This document shows positions 27,701-34,683 of a stretch of DNA of 55,868 nt, one piece after another. The stretch covers positions 1-55,868 of the forward strand of contig NZ_FOTW01000022.1 in assembly GCF_900114705.1 (NCBI RefSeq), in the 5' to 3' direction. This stretch comes from Rugamonas rubra (GTDB lineage Bacteria > Pseudomonadota > Gammaproteobacteria > Burkholderiales > Burkholderiaceae_D). The notes under the pieces were generated by a model. It made no database searches and had not been told where the DNA came from. It saw nothing but the letters and a program-made list of their open reading frames with translations. Positions within the stretch are counted from its first letter, which is position 1. The number at the start of each line of letters is the position of its first letter. Made by a program: the position numbers and the translations under genes.

Positions 27701-29138
27701 GGCCGACGACCAGATCAAGATCCGTGGCCAGCGCGTCGAGCTGGGCGAGATCGAGACGGTGCTGTTGGCGCAGCCCGAGGTGGCCAAGGCGGTGGTGCAC
27801 GCGGTGGTGCTGGGCGCGCAGGCGCAGCGGATGGAGGGCGGCGAGGACCACCGCCAACTGGTGGCCTACCTGGTGCTGCGCGACGGCGCCAGCCTGGACG
27901 CCGGCGCCATCCGCGAACGGCTGGCGCAGCGCCTGCCGGCCCACATGGTGCCGGTGGCTTGCGTCGAACTGGCGCAACTGCCGCTGAGCGCCAACGGCAA
28001 GCTGGACCGCAAGGCCCTGCCGCTGCCGTCGCTGGGTGCGGCGGCTGGCGAAGGTGCCGGCCGCGCGCCGGCCGCCGGCCTGGAAAGCGTGCTGGCGCAA
28101 GCCTTCGCCAAGGTGCTGGAGGTGGAGCGGGTCGGCGCCGACGACGATTTCTTCGCCCTGGGCGGCCACTCGCTGCTGGCCATGCGGCTGGCGGCGGAAC
28201 TGCGCCGCGTGCTGCAGCGGCCGGTGCCGGTCGGGCAGATCATGACCGCGCCGACGGTGGCGCGGCTGGCCGCGCAGATGCCGGGCGATCTGCTGCCCGG
28301 CGCGGTCGGCGGCGACGGCTTCGAGCCGGTGATCGAGCTGCGCGCGGGGCAGGGCGCGCCGCTGTTCTGCGTCTATCCCGGCTCCGGCTTCGCCTGGCAG
28401 TACAGCGTGCTGCCGCGCTATTTGAGCGGCACGCAGCCCATCGTCGGCCTGCAGTCGCCGCGCCCGCACGGCGTGATCGCCAGCAGCGCCGACATGGAAC
28501 AGCTGCTTGAACGGCAGCTGCGCACCGTGCGCGAGATCCAGCCGCAGGGGCCGTACTACCTGCTCGGCTATTCGCTGGGCGGCACGGTCGCCTACGGCAT
28601 GGCGGCCAAGCTGCGCGCGCTGGGCGAGACGGTGAACTTCCTCGGCCTGCTCGACACCTACCCGGCCGAGGCGCACGACTGGTCCGATCCGCAGGGCGCG
28701 GAGGCGGCGATGGGCGCCGAGCGCGAACAGGAACAACTGCTCAGCGACGCCTATGCCGACGGCGACGACGCCGCCATGGGCGACGAGCCGGCCCAGCTGC
28801 GCCAGGAGAAGGAGGCCGTGTTGGGGCAGGTCTTCGCCAACTACAAGGACGCGGTGCGGCTGTTGTCGCGCACCGTCACGCCGGACTACGACGGCGCCGT
28901 GACCCTGTTCGTCGCCGAGCGGTCGCTGCCCGACTACATCGCGCCGCGCGCCAGTTGGGAGAAGCACGTGCAGCGCTTGCAGGTGCACAGTCTGGCCGAC
29001 TGCTCGCACGAGAACATCCTGTCGCCGCAGAGTATGACCACGCTTGGCCCCTTGCTGGACGCGGCGCTGCGCCAGGCGGCCAAGCCGGAAGCCGAAGAAG
29101 TATGGACGTTGGAACCATTGAAAGTGAAGCTGGCATGA
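21756..29138 (+). CDS. Dimodular siderophore NRPS (C-A-PCP-C-A-PCP-TE)
   Basis: A 2460-residue synthetase, far larger than EntF (about 1293). C1 has HHIMLDG at 157-163. A1 spans about 500-1012 (FTSGSSGRPKGV at 655-667; GPTEYTVD near 807). PCP1 has Ser1057 in GGDSIS. C2 carries LPLQKGMLFHA near 1130 and HHLVVDG at 1268-1274. A2 spans about 1572-2085 (YTSGTTGRPKGV near 1728). PCP2 has Ser2139 in GGHSLL. The TE has GYSLGG with Ser2273, Asp2300 and His2418. A2 pocket residues read D-V-W-H-F-S-L-V-D, identical to EntF, so A2 activates L-Ser. A1 pocket residues read D, S, (W/L), D, L, G, L, V, D, not a serine code; the two extra acidic positions suggest a cationic amino acid (inference). No epimerase domain lies between PCP1 and C2. 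The predicted unit is DHB-X-Ser, the architecture of chrysobactin/vanchrobactin/turnerbactin-type synthetases. Confidence 0.95.
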   Translation: MNRPQAQQEVLVPAAAGQSRELPLTGSQQGIWLADQVSEQKNSYVISHWISFTGELQPELLCQAIRQGLAEADTVTARYAGGSQQLRDGLGAADIAAPELFDWRGQADGKARALEWMWADTRAELPLDGDLPLYRQALFHVRDGQGGDSWLWYQRFHHIMLDGFSFTALTRRIAALYTALAQGRAAPDGTLIGVAAVVDEYLAYQASERWSADQAFWRDYCEDMPAPASLSTRAAVEEAGGAGLITFDLALPAATLARLRALASAPAVAPAGAAATAAVATTAVAAARLAAPDLIMGLLAAYLYRMTGQARQAIGVPFMRRMGSAAIHSSAPAVSVLPLRVEMAAEMDWRAVAACFKRALKLVRPHQRYDAEQIQRDMQLVGSGQKLYGALINYKLFDYELDFGGAEGITHHLATGPVDDLEFGLLVHGEQIAIELRADAARYQTGDLAEHAQRIVRLLESWLAQPEQAVGRLSLMAADEQAAVAEWSTGPAVTPAEGVHNVLDLLTLQAALRPDATALVSGAEHYSFAALAGRVAQLSRLLIARGAAPGTVVALAMPRSADTVLAMLAILNSGATLLPLDLDYPAERMAMMCEDANPLLLLSRSDCAAELPAAIPRLDLDAAALRAELAGHAAHGLDADERAAPLTADSVAYVIFTSGSSGRPKGVMNTHGALLNLFASHQDTIYRPALDAVRARHPGRALRAAHTHSFSFDSSWLQLFWLLHGQELYVFDEDTRRDAHALVQEVRRLSIDAMDLPPSFLAQMLGSGLMEPGAQQPSLILIGGEAAPAALWRQLRAVPGLLSHNLYGPTEYTVDTLRAALADSERPLIGRPIGNTSVYVLDARLQPVPVGVVGELYLAGKGLAAGYLARGGLSAGRFVANPFAAEAGARMYRSGDLVRWNREGRLEFVGRGDDQVKVRGYRVEIGEVENALSLLPGVESALVLAQAVNNSHRLIGYCVAPSSEGGDVAQRGAALLAALRRALPDYMVPSALVILDEFPRNVSGKIDRKRLPAAAVHSAGGAPESAAEALLCQLMAKVLKLERAGVEDDFFAVGGDSISAMMLCGELRRAGHTLRPSAVFAQRSARGMAAVLTAVPEAGAEAALAPAWTVAPAQLALLRQRYPDFAEPAPVLPLQKGMLFHAQLGQQAANYNAFTRLQFTGALDSGRLRQALQAVLSRYPQLAGWFDMETGDEAVFLLPRQDGANALAWPWQEHDLSALSAERRAGGLEEIGQALLERDYPTDQGAGMLNAALVHLDGQHHVLLLVIHHLVVDGWSTPLLLRDLLAAYRDDVSILPAPQAGYAQLIGQLAGREQAPSRALWRETLAQVQPTLLFEQIPAGAPVSEFELTLPAALSGALMAQIRARGLTLNVLMQGVWACVLGSIAGRSDVVFGTPVSGRSAAIAGIEEQVGLFLNTLPVRVQLAPQQSLWEQLPAMQQRHIELLEHDGLGLAEIQRLAGAATLFDTLLVVENYPDNAYLEQQLSGSDGQPLRVGDIHNRGYSHYPLALLVLPGESLTLLVEYRGAVAEAQALAQRVEQLLRSLVEQPALPLSRYPLLHWREAALLAEVNATDRAVAPATLQSALAAQAARTPDAPALLDARQRLSYAQVRRQVHGLAAQLIAAGVLPGDVVAVALPRSVRLSLAVMAVIEAGAAYLPLDLSYPDERLAYMLGDAAPRLLICQGDARERFGAMAHSAALLSFDALLADAVDHPAPQVALTPAHPAYLIYTSGTTGRPKGVLVSHGAIVNRIEWMQHMYQLGSADVVLQKTPSSFDVSVWEFFWPLMVGARLAMAEPEAHRDPQALAQAIVLHGVTCLHFVPSMLAIFSAHARTLAGRRGGVCPSLRLVFCSGEALSKAQAREFSGLIGAQLHNLYGPTEAAVDVTYQPAFGAGLDGEGLGVPIGRPVWNTQLRVLDRYLRPVPPGVAGELYLCGVQLAMGYLGRPELSASRFVADPFGDGARMYRTGDVVRWLADGAVEYLGRADDQIKIRGQRVELGEIETVLLAQPEVAKAVVHAVVLGAQAQRMEGGEDHRQLVAYLVLRDGASLDAGAIRERLAQRLPAHMVPVACVELAQLPLSANGKLDRKALPLPSLGAAAGEGAGRAPAAGLESVLAQAFAKVLEVERVGADDDFFALGGHSLLAMRLAAELRRVLQRPVPVGQIMTAPTVARLAAQMPGDLLPGAVGGDGFEPVIELRAGQGAPLFCVYPGSGFAWQYSVLPRYLSGTQPIVGLQSPRPHGVIASSADMEQLLERQLRTVREIQPQGPYYLLGYSLGGTVAYGMAAKLRALGETVNFLGLLDTYPAEAHDWSDPQGAEAAMGAEREQEQLLSDAYADGDDAAMGDEPAQLRQEKEAVLGQVFANYKDAVRLLSRTVTPDYDGAVTLFVAERSLPDYIAPRASWEKHVQRLQVHSLADCSHENILSPQSMTTLGPLLDAALRQAAKPEAEEVWTLEPLKVKLA

Positions 29139-30397
29139 GCAAGAAATCCTCCCTGTTTGTCGACCTCGGCCTGTTGCGCCGCAACCGCGATTTTTGCAGC
29201 GTCTTCATCGCCCGCACCATCTCGCTGCTGGGCCTGGGCATGTTGTCGGTGGCCGTGCCGATGCAGATCTACGCGCTGACCGGCGACAGCTTCCACGTCG
29301 GCCTGGCGATGGCGCTGGAAGGCGCCGGCATGTTCGTCGGCCTGCTGCTGGGCGGCGTGCTGGCCGACCGCTACGACCGCAAGAAGCTGATCCTGTTCGC
29401 CCGCACGGTGTGCGGCGTCGGCTTCCTCGGCCTGGCCGTCAACGCCTGGCTGCCGGCGCCGTCGCTGTGGGCGGTGTATGTGCTGTCGGTGTGGGACGGC
29501 TTTTTCGGCGCGCTCGGCGTGACCGCGCTGATGGCTTGCATGCCGCTCATCGTCGGCCGCGAGAACCTGATGCAGGCGCGCGCCATCAGCATGGTCACGG
29601 TGCGGCTGGCGACGGTGATCTCGCCGGCCATCGGCGGCATCATCATCGCCGCCGCCGACGTCGGCTGGAACTACCTGGTCGCCGCCATCGGCACCGGCCT
29701 GACCCTGCTGCCGCTGCTGCGTCTGCCGGCCATGTTGCCGGCGCCGGGCCCGGCGCACCATCCGCTGCGCGCCTTGGCCGACGGCTTCCGCTTCCTGTTC
29801 ACCAATCCGGTGGTGGCCAGCACCGCCGTGATCGGTACGCTGATCACGCTGACCACCACCATTCGCGTGCTGTTCCCGGCGCTGGCGCAGACGGCCTTCG
29901 GCGGCGGCGCCTTCGAGGTCGGCATGATGTACGCCGCCGTGCCGCTGGGCGCCACGCTGGGCGCCATCGTCAGCGGCTGGACCGGGCAGTTGCAGCGTCC
30001 CGGCCTGGTGATGATGCTGGTCAGCCTGGGCGCCTTTGTCTGCCTGATGTTGATTGGCTTGAACCGCCACTTCGTGCCGACGCTGCTGTTGCTGGTGGTC
30101 TTCGGCTATCTGGTGGCTATCGCCTCGCTGCTGCAGTACACGCTGGTGCAGGGCCACACGCCGGACAATTATCTGGGCCGGGTCAACAGCCTGTGGACGG
30201 CGCAGGACGCGGCCGGCGACTCGCTCGGCACGCTGGGCATCGGCCTGCTGGGCAAGCTGTTGTCCTCGCTGGGCAGCATCTTCTTCTGCGGCGCCGCCGC
30301 CACCGGCATCGGTCTGCTGTTGCTGGGTAGCTTGCGCGTGCTGCGCCAGGCGCCGATGCACGACGCGGCGTTGAACGAGCAGGCCGGCGCGGCCTGA
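29135..30397 (+). CDS. entS: Siderophore exporter, MFS (EntS-like)
   Basis: A 420-residue major facilitator superfamily protein with 12 predicted helices, matching the length of EntS (416). The N-terminus RRNRDFCSVFIARTISLLGLGM and the loop GGVLADRYDRKKLILFAR are typical of EntS-type enterobactin exporters; QGHTPDNYLGRVNSLW is also family-like. It should export the apo-catecholate across the inner membrane. The start ATG overlaps the NRPS stop by 4 bp, placing it as the last gene of the operon that begins at entC. A palindromic terminator follows 77 bp downstream. Confidence 0.92.
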   Translation: MSKKSSLFVDLGLLRRNRDFCSVFIARTISLLGLGMLSVAVPMQIYALTGDSFHVGLAMALEGAGMFVGLLLGGVLADRYDRKKLILFARTVCGVGFLGLAVNAWLPAPSLWAVYVLSVWDGFFGALGVTALMACMPLIVGRENLMQARAISMVTVRLATVISPAIGGIIIAAADVGWNYLVAAIGTGLTLLPLLRLPAMLPAPGPAHHPLRALADGFRFLFTNPVVASTAVIGTLITLTTTIRVLFPALAQTAFGGGAFEVGMMYAAVPLGATLGAIVSGWTGQLQRPGLVMMLVSLGAFVCLMLIGLNRHFVPTLLLLVVFGYLVAIASLLQYTLVQGHTPDNYLGRVNSLWTAQDAAGDSLGTLGIGLLGKLLSSLGSIFFCGAAATGIGLLLLGSLRVLRQAPMHDAALNEQAGAA

Positions 30398-30474
30398 GCA
30401 CAGGCGGGCCGGGGCCATGCGCTGAGATGGTTCTTCACGGATGGGAGGGATGCTGGCTTAAGCCCTCAAGGCAA

Positions 30475-30504
30475 GGGGTTTGACCCCGCACGGGGTCAGA
30501 CCCC
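30475..30504. terminator. Palindromic terminator, copy 1 of the GGGTCAGACCC-type element
   Basis: Arms GGGGTTTGACCCCG (30475-30488) and CGGGGTCAGACCCC (30491-30504) pair over 14 positions with one G-T wobble and a 2-nt loop. It lies between the convergent entS and sensor-kinase genes. Its core is shared with the elements at 46846 and 48255. Confidence 0.65.
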
Positions 30505-30551
30505 GACCGTGGCGGATCGGGGTGTGGGGGTAATAAACGCGGATGCGCCGG

Positions 30552-31487
30552 CTACGCGGCGCGCGCCAGGAACAGCATGTTGTCGGTCATTCTGGCCAGG
30601 CGCTGCAACTCCTCGTGGTTGGACGCCAGCAGCGCCTCGTAATAGTCGGTGCTGCGTTGCTGGCCCAGCGCCACCTCGGTCTGGCCGAGCAGGTTGGCGA
30701 TCGGCGTGCGCAGGTCGTGCGCCATGTCGGCCGAGACCTGGCTGAGGCGGGTGAAGCCGTTGGACAGCCGCTCCAGCATGGCGTTGAAGGCGTCCACCAG
30801 CAGGGCAAGCTCGCGCGGTGCGCCGGCGCCGTCGAGGCGGGCGGCCAGGTTGGCCATGCCGATGCCGTCGGTCTGGCGCGCCAGCTCGCGCAGTGGACGC
30901 AGGCCGCGCCGCACCAGGGCCAGCGCGGCCAGGGCGGCCAGCACGGCGCCGGCGCCGGCCGACAGCAGGATGCGCTCGCGGTACTGCGCCAGCATGTGGG
31001 TGCGCTCGCCCATGGCGCGGCCGGCGATGATTTCCAACGGCCGTCGCGGATCGTCGCTGCGGGCGCTGGCGGCCAGCGCGATGAAGGGCACGCCGTTGGC
31101 ATCGAACGTATGGCGCACCGCCGACAGCGTCAGCGGCGCCTCCGGCGGCAAGGGCGCCAGCTCGGGGATGGGCATGGCGCCGGGGTTGACCTCGATCAGC
31201 GGCGCCTGGCCGGCGAAGCGCAGCACCAGCAGCGCCTCGCGGTTGCCCAGCATGTTGGCGAACAGGCCGGGCTTGGCGCGGACCAGCTCCATCGTGTTCT
31301 CGTCCTGTAGCAGGACGCGGATCTGCTCGACGCGGTTGAGCAGGGCGGCGTCGTCGCGCAGCGTCAACTGCTGCTCCAGCTCGCGGTAGAGGAACACGCC
31401 GAGCGCCGCCAGCAGCGCGAAGCACAACAGCGCGAACAGCGCCGCCAGCCGCCTCGTCAGCGCATAGCCGGGCGGGCGCGCGCTCAC
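30552..31487 (-). CDS. Truncated heavy-metal sensor histidine kinase lacking its ATPase domain
   Basis: A 311-residue CusS-like protein that starts at a GTG overlapping the regulator stop (GTGA). It has a first membrane helix at about 10-33, a periplasmic sensor region (about 34-150) and a second membrane helix near 163-183. A HAMP linker is followed by the dimerisation/phosphoacceptor domain with His257 in MAHDLRTPIANLL. The frame ends at LFLARAA, exactly where intact CusS-type kinases (about 470 residues) continue into the HATPase_c domain. The 150 bp downstream on this strand encode nothing resembling that domain, so it is deleted rather than frameshifted. It cannot autophosphorylate alone. 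It could act as a decoy, need a partner kinase, or be a pseudogene; membrane and His-box parts remain intact. Confidence 0.8.
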   Translation of the reverse strand: MSARPPGYALTRRLAALFALLCFALLAALGVFLYRELEQQLTLRDDAALLNRVEQIRVLLQDENTMELVRAKPGLFANMLGNREALLVLRFAGQAPLIEVNPGAMPIPELAPLPPEAPLTLSAVRHTFDANGVPFIALAASARSDDPRRPLEIIAGRAMGERTHMLAQYRERILLSAGAGAVLAALAALALVRRGLRPLRELARQTDGIGMANLAARLDGAGAPRELALLVDAFNAMLERLSNGFTRLSQVSADMAHDLRTPIANLLGQTEVALGQQRSTDYYEALLASNHEELQRLARMTDNMLFLARAA

Positions 31488-32179
31488 GGCGCCAGCCCGC
31501 AGCGGTAACCGACGCCGCGCACCGTGTGGATCAGGCGCGGCGGCGCGAACGGCTCCTCGACCTTTTGCCGCAGGCGGCGCACGGCGACGTCGACGACGTT
31601 GGTGTCGCTGTCGAAGTTCATGTCCCACACGCGCGAGGCGATCAGCGAGCGCGACAGCACCTGCTCCTGGTGGCTGAGGAAGAAGTGCAGCAGCGCGTAC
31701 TCCTTGTTGGTCAGGGCGATCGGACTGGCGCCGCGTTGGGCCTGGCGCAGCGCCGTGTCGAGGCGCAGGTCGGCCAGGGTCAGGGCGCCGTCGTCGTCCG
31801 GCGTTTGCAGCTGGCGGGCCGGCGCGCGGCGCAGCGCCACGCGCAGCCGCGCCAGCAGTTCGGCGAAGGAGAAGGGCTTGACCAGGTAGTCGTCGGCGCC
31901 CAGTTCCAGGCCCTTGAGGCGGTCCTCCAGCGTGCCGCGCGCCGACAGGAACAGCACCGGCGGCGGCTCGCGCTGCTCGCGCAGGCGGGCCAGCAACTGC
32001 CAGCCGTCCAGCCCGGGCAGCATGACGTCGAGCACGATGGCGTCGTAGCGGGTGGCCAGCGCCAGGCGCAGGCCGGCGGCGCCGTCGCGCGCCAGGTCGG
32101 CGGCGTAGCCGGACTCGATCAGGCCGTTGCGCAGATAGTCGCCGGCCTTCGGTTCGTCCTCAACCACCAAGATGCGCAC
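31484..32179 (-). CDS. CusR-like OmpR-family response regulator
   Basis: A 231-residue regulator. The receiver domain (1-115) starts RILVVEDEP and has the phosphoacceptor Asp51 in IVLDVMLPG and the conserved Lys in YLVKPFSFAEL. The winged-helix DNA-binding domain (about 130-228) ends with the typical LIHTVRGVGYRCG. Sequence style matches the copper/heavy-metal CusR/IrlR group. It is co-transcribed with the truncated kinase (4-bp overlap). No metal efflux genes lie nearby. With its cognate kinase lacking an ATPase domain, phosphorylation must come from elsewhere or be lost. Confidence 0.9.
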   Translation of the reverse strand: MRILVVEDEPKAGDYLRNGLIESGYAADLARDGAAGLRLALATRYDAIVLDVMLPGLDGWQLLARLREQREPPPVLFLSARGTLEDRLKGLELGADDYLVKPFSFAELLARLRVALRRAPARQLQTPDDDGALTLADLRLDTALRQAQRGASPIALTNKEYALLHFFLSHQEQVLSRSLIASRVWDMNFDSDTNVVDVAVRRLRQKVEEPFAPPRLIHTVRGVGYRCGLAP

Positions 32180-32222
32180 TGTGGTTCTCCATGGGTTCCA
32201 TCCCTGCCAAATAAGCCGCTAT

Positions 32223-32258
32223 CGAAGCCGCCACCGAAGCCGCCACCGAAGCCGCTAC
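32223..32258. repeat. Three tandem 12-bp units
   Basis: CGAAGCCGCCAC repeats three times in a row (the last unit reads CGAAGCCGCTAC) between the response regulator and the SulP permease. It lies upstream of both divergent genes. It could be simple slippage or a cluster of binding sites. Confidence 0.7.
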
Positions 32259-32361
32259 TCTACCCGAAGGGCGGCGGCGCTGCCGGCGCGTGCGATAATC
32301 GCCGGTTTTGCCGCCCGCCTTCGACCCGATCACGGCGGCGCGCGTCATGAACGGGAGAGTT

Positions 32362-33870
32362 ATGTTGTCGATGAAGCCGGCCGAAATCAAGGTCAATCTA
32401 CTCAGCGGACTGACCGTCGCGCTGGCGCTGGTGCCGGAGGCGATCGCCTTTGCGCTGGTGGCCCACGTCAGCCCGATGACCGGCCTGTACGCCGCCTTCA
32501 TCATGTGCCTGGTGACGGCGACGCTGGGCGGCCGGCCCGGCATGATCTCCGGCGCCACCGGCGCGCTGGCGGTGGTGATGGTCAGCCTGGTGCTCAGCCA
32601 CGGCGCCGAATACCTGTTCGCCACGGTGGTGTTGATGGGGCTGTTGCAACTGCTGTTCGCCGCCTTCAAGCTGGGCAAGTTCATCCGCATGGTGCCGCAC
32701 CCGGTCATGCTGGGCTTCGTCAACGGCCTGGCGATCGTCGTCTTCCTCGCCCAGTTCGGCCACTTCAAGCTGCCCGGCGGCGGCTGGATCGGCGGCGCGC
32801 CGCTCTACGTGATGCTCGGCCTGGTCGCGTTGACGATGGCCGTCATCTACCTGCTGCCGAAGCTGACCACGCTGCTGCCGGCCTCGCTGGGGGCGGTGCT
32901 GCTGGTGGCCGCGCTGGTCAACCTGCTGGGCATCGAAACCAAGACGGTGGGCGACATGGGCTCGATCGCCGGCGGCCTGCCGCAGCCGCACCTGCCGCAG
33001 GTGCCGCCGACGCTGGCCACGCTGTACATCATCTTCCCCTACGCGCTGGTGCTGGCCGCCATCGGCCTGATCGAGACGCTGCTGACCTTGAACCTGATCG
33101 ACACCATCACCGACACGCGCGGCCGCCCCAACCGCGAGAGCATGGCGCAGGGCCTGGCCAACGTGGTGGCCGGCCTGTTCGCCTCGATGGGCGGCTGCGC
33201 CATGATCGGCCAGAGCATGATCAACATCGACAACGGCGCGCGCCACCGCCTGTCGGGCATCGTCGCCGCGCTGTTCCTGCTCGCCTTCATCCTGTTCCTG
33301 TCGCCGTGGATCGAGAAGATTCCGCTGGCCGCGCTGGTCGGCCTGATGTTCGTGGTCTGCGAGAAGACCTTCGCCTGGGGCAGCCTGCAGGCGCTGCGCA
33401 AGATCCCGCGGCAGGACGCCGTCACGGTGGTCGGCGTCACCGTCATCACCGTGCTGACCGACCTGGCGGTGGCGGTGCTGGCCGGCGTGGTGTTCGCCGC
33501 GCTGGTGTTCGCCTGGCAGCACGCCAAGCAGATCCAGGTGCGCGTCGAGACCGACGCGCGCGGCTGGAAGGTGTACCGGCTGCAGGGCTCGCTGTTCTTC
33601 GCCTCGGCCAGCCAGTTCGCCGGCCTGTTCGCGCCGAAGGACGATCCGGCCGACGTGGTGATCGACTTCGGCGCGGCGCGGGTGGTCGACCATTCGGCCA
33701 TCGAGGCGATCGACGCCTTGGCGGCGCGCTACCAGCAGGCGGGCAAAACGCTGCACCTGCGCCACCTGAGCGCGGACTGCCGGGAGATCCTGGGACGGGC
33801 CGGCGCGCTGGTCGAGGTGAACGCCGACGAGGACCCGCGCTACCATGTCGCCGACAGTAAATTAGGCTGA
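32362..33870 (+). CDS. SulP-family anion permease with STAS domain
   Basis: A 502-residue SLC26/SulP transporter. The membrane domain begins KVNLLSGLTVALALVPEAIAFALVAHVSPMTGLY, a strong family signature, and has about 12-14 helices up to residue about 400. A cytosolic STAS domain follows (about 405-495; VVIDFGAARVVDHSAIEAID). The start is the ATG at 32362 because GGGAGAG sits 2-9 bases upstream; earlier in-frame starts lack one. Family substrates include sulfate, bicarbonate and dicarboxylates; the substrate cannot be told from this sequence. It is divergent from the CusR-like regulator with no operon partner. Confidence 0.88.
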   Translation: MLSMKPAEIKVNLLSGLTVALALVPEAIAFALVAHVSPMTGLYAAFIMCLVTATLGGRPGMISGATGALAVVMVSLVLSHGAEYLFATVVLMGLLQLLFAAFKLGKFIRMVPHPVMLGFVNGLAIVVFLAQFGHFKLPGGGWIGGAPLYVMLGLVALTMAVIYLLPKLTTLLPASLGAVLLVAALVNLLGIETKTVGDMGSIAGGLPQPHLPQVPPTLATLYIIFPYALVLAAIGLIETLLTLNLIDTITDTRGRPNRESMAQGLANVVAGLFASMGGCAMIGQSMINIDNGARHRLSGIVAALFLLAFILFLSPWIEKIPLAALVGLMFVVCEKTFAWGSLQALRKIPRQDAVTVVGVTVITVLTDLAVAVLAGVVFAALVFAWQHAKQIQVRVETDARGWKVYRLQGSLFFASASQFAGLFAPKDDPADVVIDFGAARVVDHSAIEAIDALAARYQQAGKTLHLRHLSADCREILGRAGALVEVNADEDPRYHVADSKLG

Positions 33871-33941
33871 TGCGATGGACCGCCATCATTCGAACGGTAC
33901 TATGGCTTTCGGTGCCGAACAATCTTTATTCAATGTTGCCC

Positions 33942-33971
33942 TTGATAAATTAGTTGCATAGAGTGTAAAAT
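33942..33971 (+). promoter_or_regulatory. Promoter of the OmpA-like barrel gene
   Basis: TTGATA (33942-33947), an 18-bp spacer and TAAAAT (33966-33971) lie 64 bp before the ATG. A small CCCCGTTATTGGGG hairpin (33977-33990) falls in the leader. Confidence 0.6.
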
Positions 33972-34035
33972 GCGCTGCCCCGTTATTGGGGAGGCGTTTG
34001 TATCGCCTCAAAATCAAAAAAGAACAGGATTGAAG

Positions 34036-34596
34036 ATGAAACAACAATTTATCGCCGCTCTGATCGGTGCAGCAATCGCTTTCCCAGTTGCCGCGCAAGC
34101 TGAAGGCTACTTCGTCGGCGGCAACGTCGGTCGCTCGGAACAGAAACTGGACGCTCCAGGTTTTTCGCTGAAAGACAACGGCACCGGTTTCAAACTGAAC
34201 GGTGGCTACCAGTTCACCGCCAACTACGGCGTTGAAGTTGCCTACGTAAACTTCGGCAAGGCCGAAATCAACAACGGCGGCGGCTACATCAAGTCGGAGC
34301 CACAAACCGTCTTCGTCGCCGCTACCGGCACCCTGCCATTGAACAACGAGTTCTCGCTGTTCGGCAAGGTCGGCATCGCGCAAAACCACGTTAAAGTCAC
34401 CGCTCGCGCGCCAGGCTTCAACTCGTCGGAAAGCGAAAACCGCACCACCGCCGTATTCGGCATCGGTGCTGCTTACCAGCTGAACAAGAACGTTTCGTTC
34501 GTTGCTGAATACGAAAACTTCGGCAAGATCGCCAAAGACGAGCCAGTCAGCCTGAAAGCCGACATGCTGTCCGTAGGCGTTCGCTACAGCTTCTAA
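34036..34596 (+). CDS. Eight-stranded outer-membrane beta-barrel protein (OmpA-like)
   Basis: A 186-residue protein with a signal peptide at 1-22 (ending AAQAE). Alternating beta-strand sequence follows and ends in VGVRYSF with terminal Phe, the outer-membrane insertion signal. Strands such as GYFVGGNVGRSEQK, FKLNGGYQFTANYGVEVAYV and TAVFGIGAAYQLNKNVSFVAEYE fit a small OmpA/OmpX-like barrel without a periplasmic domain. Codon choice is visibly less GC-extreme than in the neighbours (more A and T at third positions), which may reflect high expression or a different origin. It has its own promoter and terminator. Likely an abundant porin-like or structural protein. Confidence 0.85.
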   Translation: MKQQFIAALIGAAIAFPVAAQAEGYFVGGNVGRSEQKLDAPGFSLKDNGTGFKLNGGYQFTANYGVEVAYVNFGKAEINNGGGYIKSEPQTVFVAATGTLPLNNEFSLFGKVGIAQNHVKVTARAPGFNSSESENRTTAVFGIGAAYQLNKNVSFVAEYENFGKIAKDEPVSLKADMLSVGVRYSF

Positions 34597-34620
34597 TTCC
34601 CCCGGGAATTGACGCATTGA

Positions 34621-34647
34621 AAAGCCGGCCTCGCGCCGGCTTTTTTG
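34621..34647 (+). terminator. Rho-independent terminator of the OmpA-like gene
   Basis: Stem AAAAGCCGGC/GCCGGCTTTT (34621-34630 and 34636-34645) with loop CTCGC runs into a T run. The A-rich left side would also work for the convergent minus-strand regulator gene. Confidence 0.85.
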
Positions 34648-34683
34648 TGTCCGCGCCCGCCGCGCGGGCGCCGGCGGGCCGGA

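Noticed and set aside
30398..30551. Frameshifted ATPase domain of the CusS-like kinase
   Set aside because: None of the three minus-strand frames shows N, G1 or G2 box motifs, and the interval is too short (about 150 bp).
32223..32258. Short CRISPR-like repeat array
   Set aside because: The units are 12 bp, directly adjacent without spacers, and no cas gene is present; it is a simple tandem repeat.
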